Shown here: positions 1 to 6,956 of the stretch, piece by piece
How positions within the stretch are numbered: position 1 is the first letter of the stretch
Layout of the letters: each line of letters begins with the position of its first letter
NCBI GenBank assembly: GCA_021151685.1
Contig: JAGKWS010000079.1
Span: 1 to 19,802 of the forward strand
Reading direction: 5' to 3'
Length of the DNA stretch: 19,802 nucleotides
Source of the DNA: Chitinophagaceae bacterium
Lineage (GTDB): Bacteria > Bacteroidota > Bacteroidia > Chitinophagales > Chitinophagaceae
Translations under genes and position numbers: made by a program
Notes under the pieces: generated by a model
Databases searched by the model: none
What the model was told of the DNA's origin: nothing
What the model saw: the letters and a program-made list of their open reading frames with translations, nothing else

Positions 1-2400
1 GCTTACTACCCGTATATTAATAAAGTTGTCTGGCGATATGTAGGCAGGTGCCGAACCCGTAATACGTATACGGTAACCAGTGCCCGCAGGTATGCCCGCA
101 GGTATGGTACAGGTAATAATACCTGAAGTGTTTGACGAAAGGGTGCCAATGTTGGCCGGAGCCGCAAAACTACCCGATGCGTTAGATAGCTGTGCAGTGA
201 ATACATTGCCAAGACGGTAGTTAATGTTTACGGTATAGGGCAATGTCAATGTTCCACCTGCACAAACCAGCGTATCGGTATAAGGTTGGCTGATGAGGGC
301 AAATGTGTCTACACGCAGGCGGGTAATGAAGGCATCGTAGCTGCCACCGCTAAAGGCTGGTTGTGCAGCACCTGCTGTAGATATGCCTGCTGTACTGGCG
401 GTACGGCCGGCAAAGTAGGTTTGATTGGCGGCATCGCAGTGCACGCCAAATGCATGTTCGTTAAGGGCTCCGCCGAAATAGGTTCCCCATATCTTCTGGC
501 CAATGGTAGAATACTTGGCAACAAAGGCATCGAAGTTGCCACCAGATGTTGGCTGCATGCTGCCTTGCGTACTGATGCCCGTAGGGCTCAGTGTAGCACC
601 AGCTACCATCACATTGCCTACCGGGTCTATAGTGATAGATTCGGCATAGTCGAGGTCGCTGCCTCCGAGGTAGGTACTCCAGTTACGTACACCAGCAGCC
701 GTGAAGTGAGCAACAAACGCATCTTGTGCACCACCACCAAACGTGGGCTGCTGGGCATTGGCCGATGCTATGCCGGTTATACTGGTGGTATTACCCACTA
801 TGGCTATATCGCCAGTAGCAGTACGGTTGATGATAGCTGTAGTTTGCTCGGTACCCGCCCCCCCAAAGTAGGTGCCCCATGCACGGGTGGTACCTGTATT
901 GTTCAGCCTGCCTATGAAGGCATCATTAGTACCATTCAGCGAGGTTTGGTAAGCCCCGGTGGTAGCAATGTTCACAATACTGGTAGTTTGGCCGGTTACA
1001 TATATGTTGTTTGCAGCATCGGTGGTTACACCATAGCCTTCATCTACGCCGGTACCACCGTAGTAGCTCGAGAATGTAATGGCACCTGCATTGCTGAACT
1101 TGGCCACAAAGGCATCGGCAGTACCACCCAGTGCAGTTTGGAATGCACCACCTGTGGAAATGAGTGTTGGGCTTTCGGTACGACCAGTAATAATCAGGTT
1201 ACCCGCAGCGTCCATCGTCAGGCCATTTACATAGTCTACTCCGGTACCTCCATAGTATGTACCCCATGCACGGGTACCTACATTAGTGAAACGGGCAAGG
1301 AAACCATCAGACGAGCCGGAATTGGTAGTACGGTAGGCGCCGGCAGTACTCAAACCGGCAGAACCAGTTGTTTGCCCTGCAATGTATATGGCAGTGCCTG
1401 CACCATCGGCAGTAATGCTGTTCACACGGTCGTTGCCTGCACCACCGTAGTAGGTAGTAAAGGCACGTGCACCAGTGGCGGCATCGTAGCGCGAGAGGAA
1501 GCCATCGTAGCTGCCTATAAGTACGTTGAATGGGGCACCAACCGCCAGCGAAAGACCGGTAGAGTTGGTGTAGCCACCCACATAACTAGTGCCTACAGAG
1601 GTAGTGCGGATACACGTAGCCACATCTTCGCCGGTACCACCAAAGTAGGTAGACCACAATATAACAGGGTCTATCGTTAGTTTTTTGTTGGTTTTGCCTG
1701 TGGCAAAGCTCAGTACATTCCCATTCAGTTGAAAGGCGGCAGCTACCGGCTTGCCCGATGCTGTTTCCCAAGCTACAGGTTTTTTCTCGCGTACGGTACC
1801 CATGGGGGTTGTGGCTACAATGCCACCGTTGGCATCGGCTGTAAGGGCTGTGGTGCCATCATACCGCAGCTTTATCTGGCTGGCATCGGCACCGGGGTGT
1901 ACCACAAAATCGTACTCCACATTGCCGTTCTTCACGTACAGTACCCAGTCTATACCGGGGTATATGTCTTTGAATGTTACCTCGTTGTACGAATGGGCCA
2001 AAAGTCCGTCAGGGCCTGTTTTTTCGTTATAGTATTGCTCAAAGTAGGTTTGCCTGCGGCCTGTTATCACTTTGGCATGTTTATTGGCACCTTCAAGGGT
2101 TACATCCATGCGGTACACATCGGTCTCGGGCAAGCCATACACATTGGTACGTTGCTTGCGAAACTGATAATGCAAAGAACCACTACCAGCATACAGGCTC
2201 ATCCCTGCCGATGACATACTGAATTGCACATCCGTAAGCGGCTGGCCATGTTGGTCGGTGTACTGACCTTTATTTTCAATGAAAAGTAGCGGTTTGGGGA
2301 TGTCCTGACCTACTGCCGGCATGGTATTTTTGGCAAGGGCAGACAAAGACAAGACGCAACCCAAAGACAGGGCTAAGTACTTTGTACCACTCAAATACAT
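1..2400 (-). CDS. Secreted SBBP-repeat (seven-bladed beta-propeller) protein, 3' end beyond the window
   Basis: Reading leftward from ATG at 2400, the frame stays open for exactly 800 codons to base 1, so the gene is cut by the window edge. Residues 1-23 form a signal peptide (hydrophobic LALSLGCVLSLSALA). A domain typical of SBBP proteins follows, with FIENKGQY near residue 40, then TFKDIYPGIDWVLY and YDFVVHPGADASQIKLRY. From about residue 245 to 690 there are seven repeats of roughly 65 residues. Each opens with W/F-x-T/S-Y-F/Y/L-G-G and carries a D-x-x-G/N-N-x-Y-V-T-G-like strand and a D-A-F-V/I-like strand. An Ig-like beta domain (LVCAGGTLTLPYTVN, then TGYRIRITGS) runs to the edge. Such proteins in Bacteroidota usually end in a T9SS sorting domain, expected here but outside the window. 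Likely a surface or secreted adhesin-like protein; no catalytic function is seen. There is no Shine-Dalgarno upstream, only an A/T-rich leader. Confidence 0.87.
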   Translation of the reverse strand, partial: MYLSGTKYLALSLGCVLSLSALAKNTMPAVGQDIPKPLLFIENKGQYTDQHGQPLTDVQFSMSSAGMSLYAGSGSLHYQFRKQRTNVYGLPETDVYRMDVTLEGANKHAKVITGRRQTYFEQYYNEKTGPDGLLAHSYNEVTFKDIYPGIDWVLYVKNGNVEYDFVVHPGADASQIKLRYDGTTALTADANGGIVATTPMGTVREKKPVAWETASGKPVAAAFQLNGNVLSFATGKTNKKLTIDPVILWSTYFGGTGEDVATCIRTTSVGTSYVGGYTNSTGLSLAVGAPFNVLIGSYDGFLSRYDAATGARAFTTYYGGAGNDRVNSITADGAGTAIYIAGQTTGSAGLSTAGAYRTTNSGSSDGFLARFTNVGTRAWGTYYGGTGVDYVNGLTMDAAGNLIITGRTESPTLISTGGAFQTALGGTADAFVAKFSNAGAITFSSYYGGTGVDEGYGVTTDAANNIYVTGQTTSIVNIATTGAYQTSLNGTNDAFIGRLNNTGTTRAWGTYFGGAGTEQTTAIINRTATGDIAIVGNTTSITGIASANAQQPTFGGGAQDAFVAHFTAAGVRNWSTYLGGSDLDYAESITIDPVGNVMVAGATLSPTGISTQGSMQPTSGGNFDAFVAKYSTIGQKIWGTYFGGALNEHAFGVHCDAANQTYFAGRTASTAGISTAGAAQPAFSGGSYDAFITRLRVDTFALISQPYTDTLVCAGGTLTLPYTVNINYRLGNVFTAQLSNASGSFAAPANIGTLSSNTSGIITCTIPAGIPAGTGYRIRITGSAPAYISPDNFINIRVVS
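440..1665 (-). repeat. Seven tandem SBBP repeat units (about 190-200 bp each)
   Basis: The segment encoding the Y-F/Y/L-G-G strand recurs near bases 1645, 1447, 1247, 1050, 862, 664 and 473, giving spacings of about 188-200 bp. The units are diverged at DNA level but keep the same protein pattern. Seven units match the number expected for one closed seven-bladed propeller. The repeats lie inside the coding sequence and are not a mobile or CRISPR repeat. Confidence 0.8.
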
Positions 2401-2709
2401 ATGGAGGTATTTTTAGTTAAAATATAGTCTGCAAAATAAGAAATATAATCGGCATTTCTTAGCAGCCTATGCAAATAATACAAGGGCATAATATGCACGC
2501 GCCGCCTGTTGCAGCACCATATGTGTATATCACTTTAATTGAGCGTTATTGCATCTTTCCTACGCTCTGTGCGTAGCTGCATGGTGTTGCTTGTTTTTGC
2601 ACCTGTTTGGTGCCTGTGTAAATGCACACACCGAAATATAAATGGCCCCTATAAGCCATGGAAGTACTTTAAGAAACTTAAGCATGATTGCCACCATTCA
2701 CAGATGTAC
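2401..2709. other. 309-bp intergenic region with two small inverted repeats
   Basis: This lies between the end of the GNAT gene and the start of the SBBP-repeat gene, both on the minus strand. It should hold the SBBP promoter, but only one-mismatch versions of TAnnTTTG are visible there. Two short hairpins can be drawn: CTACGC/GCGTAG at 2560-2576 with a 5-nt loop, and GCACC/GGTGC at 2599-2613. Neither is followed by a T tract in the minus direction, so neither looks like an intrinsic terminator. A 66-codon TTG-initiated frame on the plus strand (2539-2739) has no protein-like composition. I see no RNA gene. Confidence 0.5.
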
Positions 2710-3294
2710 CTATTGCGCTGCAATTTTTGTGCCAGTTAGTTCCCATTCGGGCAAAACCAACCCAAAAGAAATAGTATCGTAAAATACGCCTTCAAACAAA
2801 TAGTCTTGCCGGGTGTGAGCTTCTTGCCGGAAGCCGTTGCTGCGCAATACTTTGTGCGATGCATGGTTCTCAGGGTCGGTATGGCCTACCAAAGTGTGTA
2901 ACTTCAGGGTATTAAGGGCAAATGCAATAACATGATGCATCGCCTCTGTCATGTACCCCTTACCCTGCCATTGGGGCATTAGCTGATAGCCCACCTCGCC
3001 GCGATAGTTTTCATTATCGAACCGCCATATGGCTATAGTACCCATAATTTCTTTTTGGCCATGCTGGCATATACCCCAGGTAAGACCACGGTTTTCATCC
3101 ACATTGTTATTAATCATCGTGATGAACGCAAGGCTTTCCTCATACGATTGATGTGGTGGCCGCTTCACATGTTGCATCATACCGGGGTCCGACCGCATAA
3201 AGAATATTTGAGGAACATCTGCTTCGGTAAGCTGGCGCAATACCAGCCGGGGCGTAACTATTTGTGGAAATGGTAAGAGCGTAGGGGAGAACAT
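2710..3294 (-). CDS. GNAT family N-acetyltransferase (RimJ/RimL type)
   Basis: A 194-residue protein with the layout of the RimJ/RimL-like acetyltransferase family. It opens with the N-terminal strand TPRLVLRQLTEADVPQIF, continues through WGICQHGQKEIMGTIAIW to the acetyl-CoA motif A GYQLMPQWQGKGYMTEA (Q-x-G-x-G), and then has the HTDPENHASHKVLRSNGF segment typical of this family. It would transfer acetyl from acetyl-CoA to an amine; the substrate cannot be read from sequence. A longer frame reaches back to 3468, but its extra residues are low-complexity Arg-rich shadow overlapping the end of uvrA. ATG at 3294 is therefore chosen, giving a family-typical N-terminus. It lies 50 bp after uvrA on the same strand and has its own perfect -7 box, so it may be read both with uvrA and alone. 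Confidence 0.88.
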   Translation of the reverse strand: MFSPTLLPFPQIVTPRLVLRQLTEADVPQIFFMRSDPGMMQHVKRPPHQSYEESLAFITMINNNVDENRGLTWGICQHGQKEIMGTIAIWRFDNENYRGEVGYQLMPQWQGKGYMTEAMHHVIAFALNTLKLHTLVGHTDPENHASHKVLRSNGFRQEAHTRQDYLFEGVFYDTISFGLVLPEWELTGTKIAAQ

Positions 3295-3313
3295 GGTGTG
3301 TTTTTTATGGTGC

Positions 3314-3321
3314 CAAAGATA
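3314..3321 (-). promoter_or_regulatory. Candidate -7 promoter box for the GNAT gene
   Basis: On the minus strand this reads TATCTTTG, a perfect match to the Bacteroidota -7 consensus TAnnTTTG. It lies 19 nt before the chosen ATG at 3294 and inside the short gap after uvrA. No convincing -33 element is seen at the usual spacing. Confidence 0.45.
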
Positions 3322-3344
3322 ACCGCTACTACCCAATATGCCGC

Positions 3345-6212
3345 CTACAAATACCTGCCCGTATAGCTTTCCTTCACTTTTGTTAGTCCGTCTGGCGCAC
3401 CAGCATAGAGCAGCTGCCCGCCACCGGCACCGCCTTCGGGGCCTATGTCTATCAGCCAATCGGCGCATTTTATAACGTCGGTATTGTGCTCTATCACCAG
3501 TACCGAGTGGCCTTGCTCTATCAGCGCATTAAACGACCCCAACAGCTTGCTGATGTCGTGAAAGTGCAACCCCGTTGTCGGCTCGTCGAATATAAACAGC
3601 AGTTTATCGCGGCTTTTGCCCTTACCCAGAAACGATGCCAGCTTCACCCGTTGCGCCTCGCCACCACTCAGGGTATCGCTGCTCTGGCCCAGCTTCACAT
3701 AACCCAGGCCCACATCGCTCAGCGGTTGCAGGGCATTGGCCAGTTTCTTTTCTTCGGCAAAGAAGGTTATGGCTTCGTCCACACTCATTTCCAGTACATC
3801 GTACACACTCTTGGTGCGCCATGTTACTTCCAGTACTTCGTCTTTGAATTTGCGCCCCTTACAGCTCTCGCACAGCAGGTGTACATCGGCCAGAAACTGC
3901 ATTTCTACCACCACCTCGCCCTCGCCCTTACAGGTATCGCAGCGGCCACCATCGGTATTGAAGGAGAAATGTTTTTCCTCAAAGCCACGCATTTTGGCCA
4001 GTGGCTGGCGTGCATATAGTTTCCGTATCTCGTCCCACGCCTTGATGTAGGTAACCGGGTTGCTGCGCGATGATTTCCCGATTGGGTTCTGGTCTACCAT
4101 CTCTACCATGGCTATATTGCCCAGTTCGCCACTCAGCGAGCGGTGTATGCCCGGCCTGTCCGTTCCTTCGCCAAAGTGTTTCAGCAGGGCAGGGTAGAGC
4201 GTTTGTTTCACCAATGTGGTTTTGCCGCTACCGCTTACACCGGTTACCACGCACAGTACATTCAGCGGGAATGATACCGTGATGTTTTTCAAATTGTTTT
4301 GCCGGCAACCTTCCAGTGTTATTTTGCCCGATGGTTTGCGGCGTATAGCTGGTGGCTCTATTTGCATTGCTCCGTTCAGGTATTTACCGGTCAGGCTTTT
4401 TTCGTGTGCTATCAGTTCGGTATAGTGCCCGGCGGCTACTACCTCGCCCCCAAGGTGGCTGGCCAGTGGCCCCATGTCTATAATATGGTCGGCCTCGCGC
4501 ATCATCATTTCGTCGTGCTCTACCACCACCACGGTATTACCCAAATCGCGCAGCGATTTCAGCACATTTATCAGCCGTTCCGTATCGCGGCTGTGCAGCC
4601 CTATACTCGGTTCATCCAGTATATACAGCGAGTCGGTAAGGTTGCTGCCCAGAAACTTGGTAAGCTGTATGCGCTGGCTTTCCCCGCCCGATAGCGAGTT
4701 GGCCAAACGGTTCAGTGTCAGGTAGCCAAGACCCACATCCAGCAGGGTTTTCATGCGTTGGTTCACCTCTATCATAATGCGGCGGGCTATGGTAGCATCG
4801 TGCTCGCTCAGTTGCAGGTTTTGCAGCCAAACCGAAAGGTCACTGGCGGGTAGGCTCATGAGATGGCTTATGGGGGTGTCGGCCACTTTTACATACAGTG
4901 CTTCTTTGCGCAGGCGGTTGCCATCGCACTCGTGGCATGCAGTGCGGCCACGGTAGCGCGCCTGCATTACCCGGTATTGCACCTTGTACAGGTTTTGCTC
5001 TACCATCGCAAAGAAGTCGTCTATACCATTTACCTCCGCATTGCCTTTCCACAATAGCTTATACTGTTCGGCTGTCAGGTCGGCTATGGGTTGGTGTATG
5101 GGAAAGTCGTAGCGCGATGCGCTGCGGATGAAATCTTGCTGCCATTCGGCCATTTTCTCGCCACGCCAGCAGGCTACAGCACCTTCGTACACACTCAGTG
5201 TTTTGTCGGGTATCACCAAATCTTCGTCTATACCCAGTACTTGCCCAAAGCCCTCGCATTTGGGGCAGGCTCCGTATGGGTTGTTGAACGAGAACATATT
5301 GGGTGTTGGCTCGTCAAACAGCATGCCATCGGCCTCAAACCTGTTGTTAAAGGTATGTAGGTCTTTGCCGTTCACCTCTACATGGCATTCGCCCTCGCTT
5401 TCGTAAAAGGCAGTTTGTATACTATCGGCCAGCCGGTGCAGGTCGTCATCTTCCCACACATCGCGCACGGCTATACGGTCTATCAGCAGATTCACACTGT
5501 AGCCTTCTACTTGCGTATTGCCCTCCAGTACATCTTCTATACGTATGGGGCGTTCGCCCAGTGCAGGCACATAAATGCGGCTGAAGCCCTTTTGCATCAG
5601 TATATTCAGCTCCTCGGTAAGGGTACGCTGGTAGCGCAGCACCAGTGGCACTATAAATTGTACCCTGCTACCCACGGGCAGTTGCTGCACAAACGTCACC
5701 ACATCGGTTACGGTATCTTTTTTTACCTCCCGCCCGCTGATGGGCGAGTAGGTTTTGCCCACACGGGCATACAGCAAGCGCAGGTAGTCATATATCTCCG
5801 TCATGCTGCCCACCGTACTGCGAGGGGTGCGTGTAGTTACTTTTTGCTCTATGGCTATGGCAGGGCATATACCGTGTATATAGTCTACATCGGGTTTGTC
5901 CATACGCATCAGAAACTGGCGTGCGTATGCGCTCAGGCTCTCGGCATAGCGGCGTTGGCCCTCGGCAAACAAGGTATCCATCGTTAGCGACGATTTGCCA
6001 CTGCCGCTTACCCCCGTTACCACCACCAATTTGTTGCGGGGTATGGCCACATCCACATTCTTCAGGTTGTGCATGCGTGCACCCTTTATGAATATCACAT
6101 CATCGGCATGCGCTGCCACCGGGCTTGCCGCTGTTGTTTCGGTAGTCGTTTCAGTAGCTTTCACTGCTTTTTTACTGCCGCTGGTTCCTGCCTTACTCTT
6201 TTTCTCTGCCAT
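3345..6212 (-). CDS. uvrA: Excinuclease ABC subunit A (UvrA)
   Basis: A 955-residue UvrA, the DNA-damage sensor of nucleotide excision repair; it binds damage as a dimer and loads UvrB. Both ABC halves are complete: Walker A GVSGSGKSS at 67-75, signature LSGGESQR at 507-514 and Walker B around DEP 533-535; then Walker A GVSGSGKTT at 658-666, signature LSGGEAQR at 848-855 and Walker B DEP 876-878. The UvrB-binding region (about 130-280) is present, so this is not a short UvrA2-type paralogue. The C-terminal zinc module has all four cysteines (C758, C761, C781, C784). In the N-terminal half only C316/C319 and C426/C429 are seen; the upstream CxxC pair found before FSFNNP in E. coli UvrA is missing. 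Residues 1-38 are a Lys/Thr/Ala-rich extension. Transcribed divergently from the FUSC-like gene. Confidence 0.97.
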   Translation of the reverse strand: MAEKKSKAGTSGSKKAVKATETTTETTAASPVAAHADDVIFIKGARMHNLKNVDVAIPRNKLVVVTGVSGSGKSSLTMDTLFAEGQRRYAESLSAYARQFLMRMDKPDVDYIHGICPAIAIEQKVTTRTPRSTVGSMTEIYDYLRLLYARVGKTYSPISGREVKKDTVTDVVTFVQQLPVGSRVQFIVPLVLRYQRTLTEELNILMQKGFSRIYVPALGERPIRIEDVLEGNTQVEGYSVNLLIDRIAVRDVWEDDDLHRLADSIQTAFYESEGECHVEVNGKDLHTFNNRFEADGMLFDEPTPNMFSFNNPYGACPKCEGFGQVLGIDEDLVIPDKTLSVYEGAVACWRGEKMAEWQQDFIRSASRYDFPIHQPIADLTAEQYKLLWKGNAEVNGIDDFFAMVEQNLYKVQYRVMQARYRGRTACHECDGNRLRKEALYVKVADTPISHLMSLPASDLSVWLQNLQLSEHDATIARRIMIEVNQRMKTLLDVGLGYLTLNRLANSLSGGESQRIQLTKFLGSNLTDSLYILDEPSIGLHSRDTERLINVLKSLRDLGNTVVVVEHDEMMMREADHIIDMGPLASHLGGEVVAAGHYTELIAHEKSLTGKYLNGAMQIEPPAIRRKPSGKITLEGCRQNNLKNITVSFPLNVLCVVTGVSGSGKTTLVKQTLYPALLKHFGEGTDRPGIHRSLSGELGNIAMVEMVDQNPIGKSSRSNPVTYIKAWDEIRKLYARQPLAKMRGFEEKHFSFNTDGGRCDTCKGEGEVVVEMQFLADVHLLCESCKGRKFKDEVLEVTWRTKSVYDVLEMSVDEAITFFAEEKKLANALQPLSDVGLGYVKLGQSSDTLSGGEAQRVKLASFLGKGKSRDKLLFIFDEPTTGLHFHDISKLLGSFNALIEQGHSVLVIEHNTDVIKCADWLIDIGPEGGAGGGQLLYAGAPDGLTKVKESYTGRYL

Positions 6213-6229
6213 AGGTTTATGTCGCAGGG

Positions 6230-6237
6230 CAAATGTA
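6230..6237 (-). promoter_or_regulatory. Candidate -7 promoter box for uvrA
   Basis: The minus strand reads TACATTTG, matching TAnnTTTG exactly, 17 nt before the uvrA ATG. A TTG lies about 16 nt further upstream, slightly closer than the usual Bacteroidota -33/-7 spacing. The implied leader is only about 10 nt and has no Shine-Dalgarno sequence. Confidence 0.5.
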
Positions 6238-6308
6238 CGTCTAAGGCATCACGCAACCCATACCGGGGTATACTTACTATCTATACCGTGTGGTGCGGTT
6301 TGTCTATG

Positions 6309-6316
6309 TACTTTTG
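6309..6316 (+). promoter_or_regulatory. Candidate -7 promoter box for the FUSC-like gene
   Basis: The plus strand reads TACTTTTG, matching TAnnTTTG exactly, 16 nt before ATG at 6333. It favours 6333 over the in-frame ATG at 6306, because transcription from this box would start downstream of 6306. It mirrors the uvrA box, so the region of about 120 bp between the two starts is a divergent promoter region. Confidence 0.5.
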
Positions 6317-6332
6317 CATTTTATCTGTGGTT

Positions 6333-6842
6333 ATGGTACAAAAGCATATCGATGCTTTGCTGTTTATAGTACAATGCATAGTAGGAACCCTTATAGGTTT
6401 CTGGTTGTACAGGCTATTCCCTATTATGGGTTTGTGGAGCATGTTATCTATTATATTGGTACTGGCACCCACCCGCGAAGACTCTATGAAACTGGCCCGT
6501 GTGCGCATCAAGGCCAATCTGGTAGGGGCCGTTACCGGTCTTGCCCTCTCCTTCATACAGCCCTTTAGTCTGGTAGTGGTTTGCGTAGGCATTGTCATTG
6601 CGGTACTCATTTGCGAAGCACTCAAGTTGCAGGAGGCTGCCCGTTCGGCAGTTATATCGGTGCTCATCATTACCATGCACGAGCCCGGCCTGTACCTGCG
6701 AGATGTAGCTATAGAGCGTGCCATTGGTGTAATATCGGGTTGTGCCATAGGTATAGCACTCACCTATGTATTTCATTTTGCATTCATGAAATACAAGAAT
6801 GCAACCGCTGCCCATGGCAGCCGCAAGGGTAGTGACGAATGA
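6333..6842 (+). CDS. FUSC family small integral membrane protein
   Basis: A 169-residue hydrophobic protein with about five membrane segments, at residues near 7-30, 33-44, 65-80, 82-98 and 140-157. It has the cadence of the FUSC / aromatic-acid-exporter superfamily: IVGTLIGFWLYRLFP near the start, TREDSMKLARVRIKANLVGA in the middle and RAIGVISGCAIGIALTYVF at the end. Full FUSC transporters have an extra cytoplasmic domain and are several times longer; this is a membrane-only form with a short charged tail. It may help export aromatic or amphipathic compounds, but that is inferred from the superfamily only. The frame is open upstream to 6069, but that part is antisense to uvrA and not protein-like. 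ATG 6333 fits the -7 box; 6306 is the alternative. Confidence 0.68.
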   Translation: MVQKHIDALLFIVQCIVGTLIGFWLYRLFPIMGLWSMLSIILVLAPTREDSMKLARVRIKANLVGAVTGLALSFIQPFSLVVVCVGIVIAVLICEALKLQEAARSAVISVLIITMHEPGLYLRDVAIERAIGVISGCAIGIALTYVFHFAFMKYKNATAAHGSRKGSDE

Positions 6843-6956
6843 TGGACTGTCTCGTTATGCGCATTCCTGAAATGAAGTACTTTATAATTTTTCGTTAACA
6901 GTCTGTGCGGGCGCGGCAATAAATGTATTTTTACAGCCGTATAACCACATACTTTT

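Noticed and set aside
440..1665. Regular repeats of about 195 bp as a possible CRISPR or satellite array
   Set aside because: The units are diverged at DNA level, keep a reading frame and encode propeller blades.
286..1680. A 464-codon open frame on the plus strand
   Set aside because: It is antisense to the SBBP-repeat gene. Its protein is rich in Cys, Gly and Thr with no domain, while the minus frame gives a clear signal peptide and seven regular repeats.
2560..2613. Two short hairpins as possible terminators of the GNAT transcript
   Set aside because: Stems are only 5-6 bp and neither is followed by T residues on the minus strand.
2539..2739. A 66-codon plus-strand frame in the 309-bp intergenic region
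   Set aside because: It has a TTG start, a Cys/His-rich random-looking product and no promoter box, and it overlaps the 3' end of the GNAT gene on the other strand.
3295..3468. N-terminal extension of the GNAT reading frame
   Set aside because: The 58 extra residues are Arg-rich shadow of the uvrA 3' end; the conserved GNAT start and the -7 box fit ATG 3294.
6069..6332. Long upstream extension of the FUSC-like frame
   Set aside because: It is antisense to the start of uvrA, its composition is not protein-like, and the perfect -7 box lies downstream of most of it.
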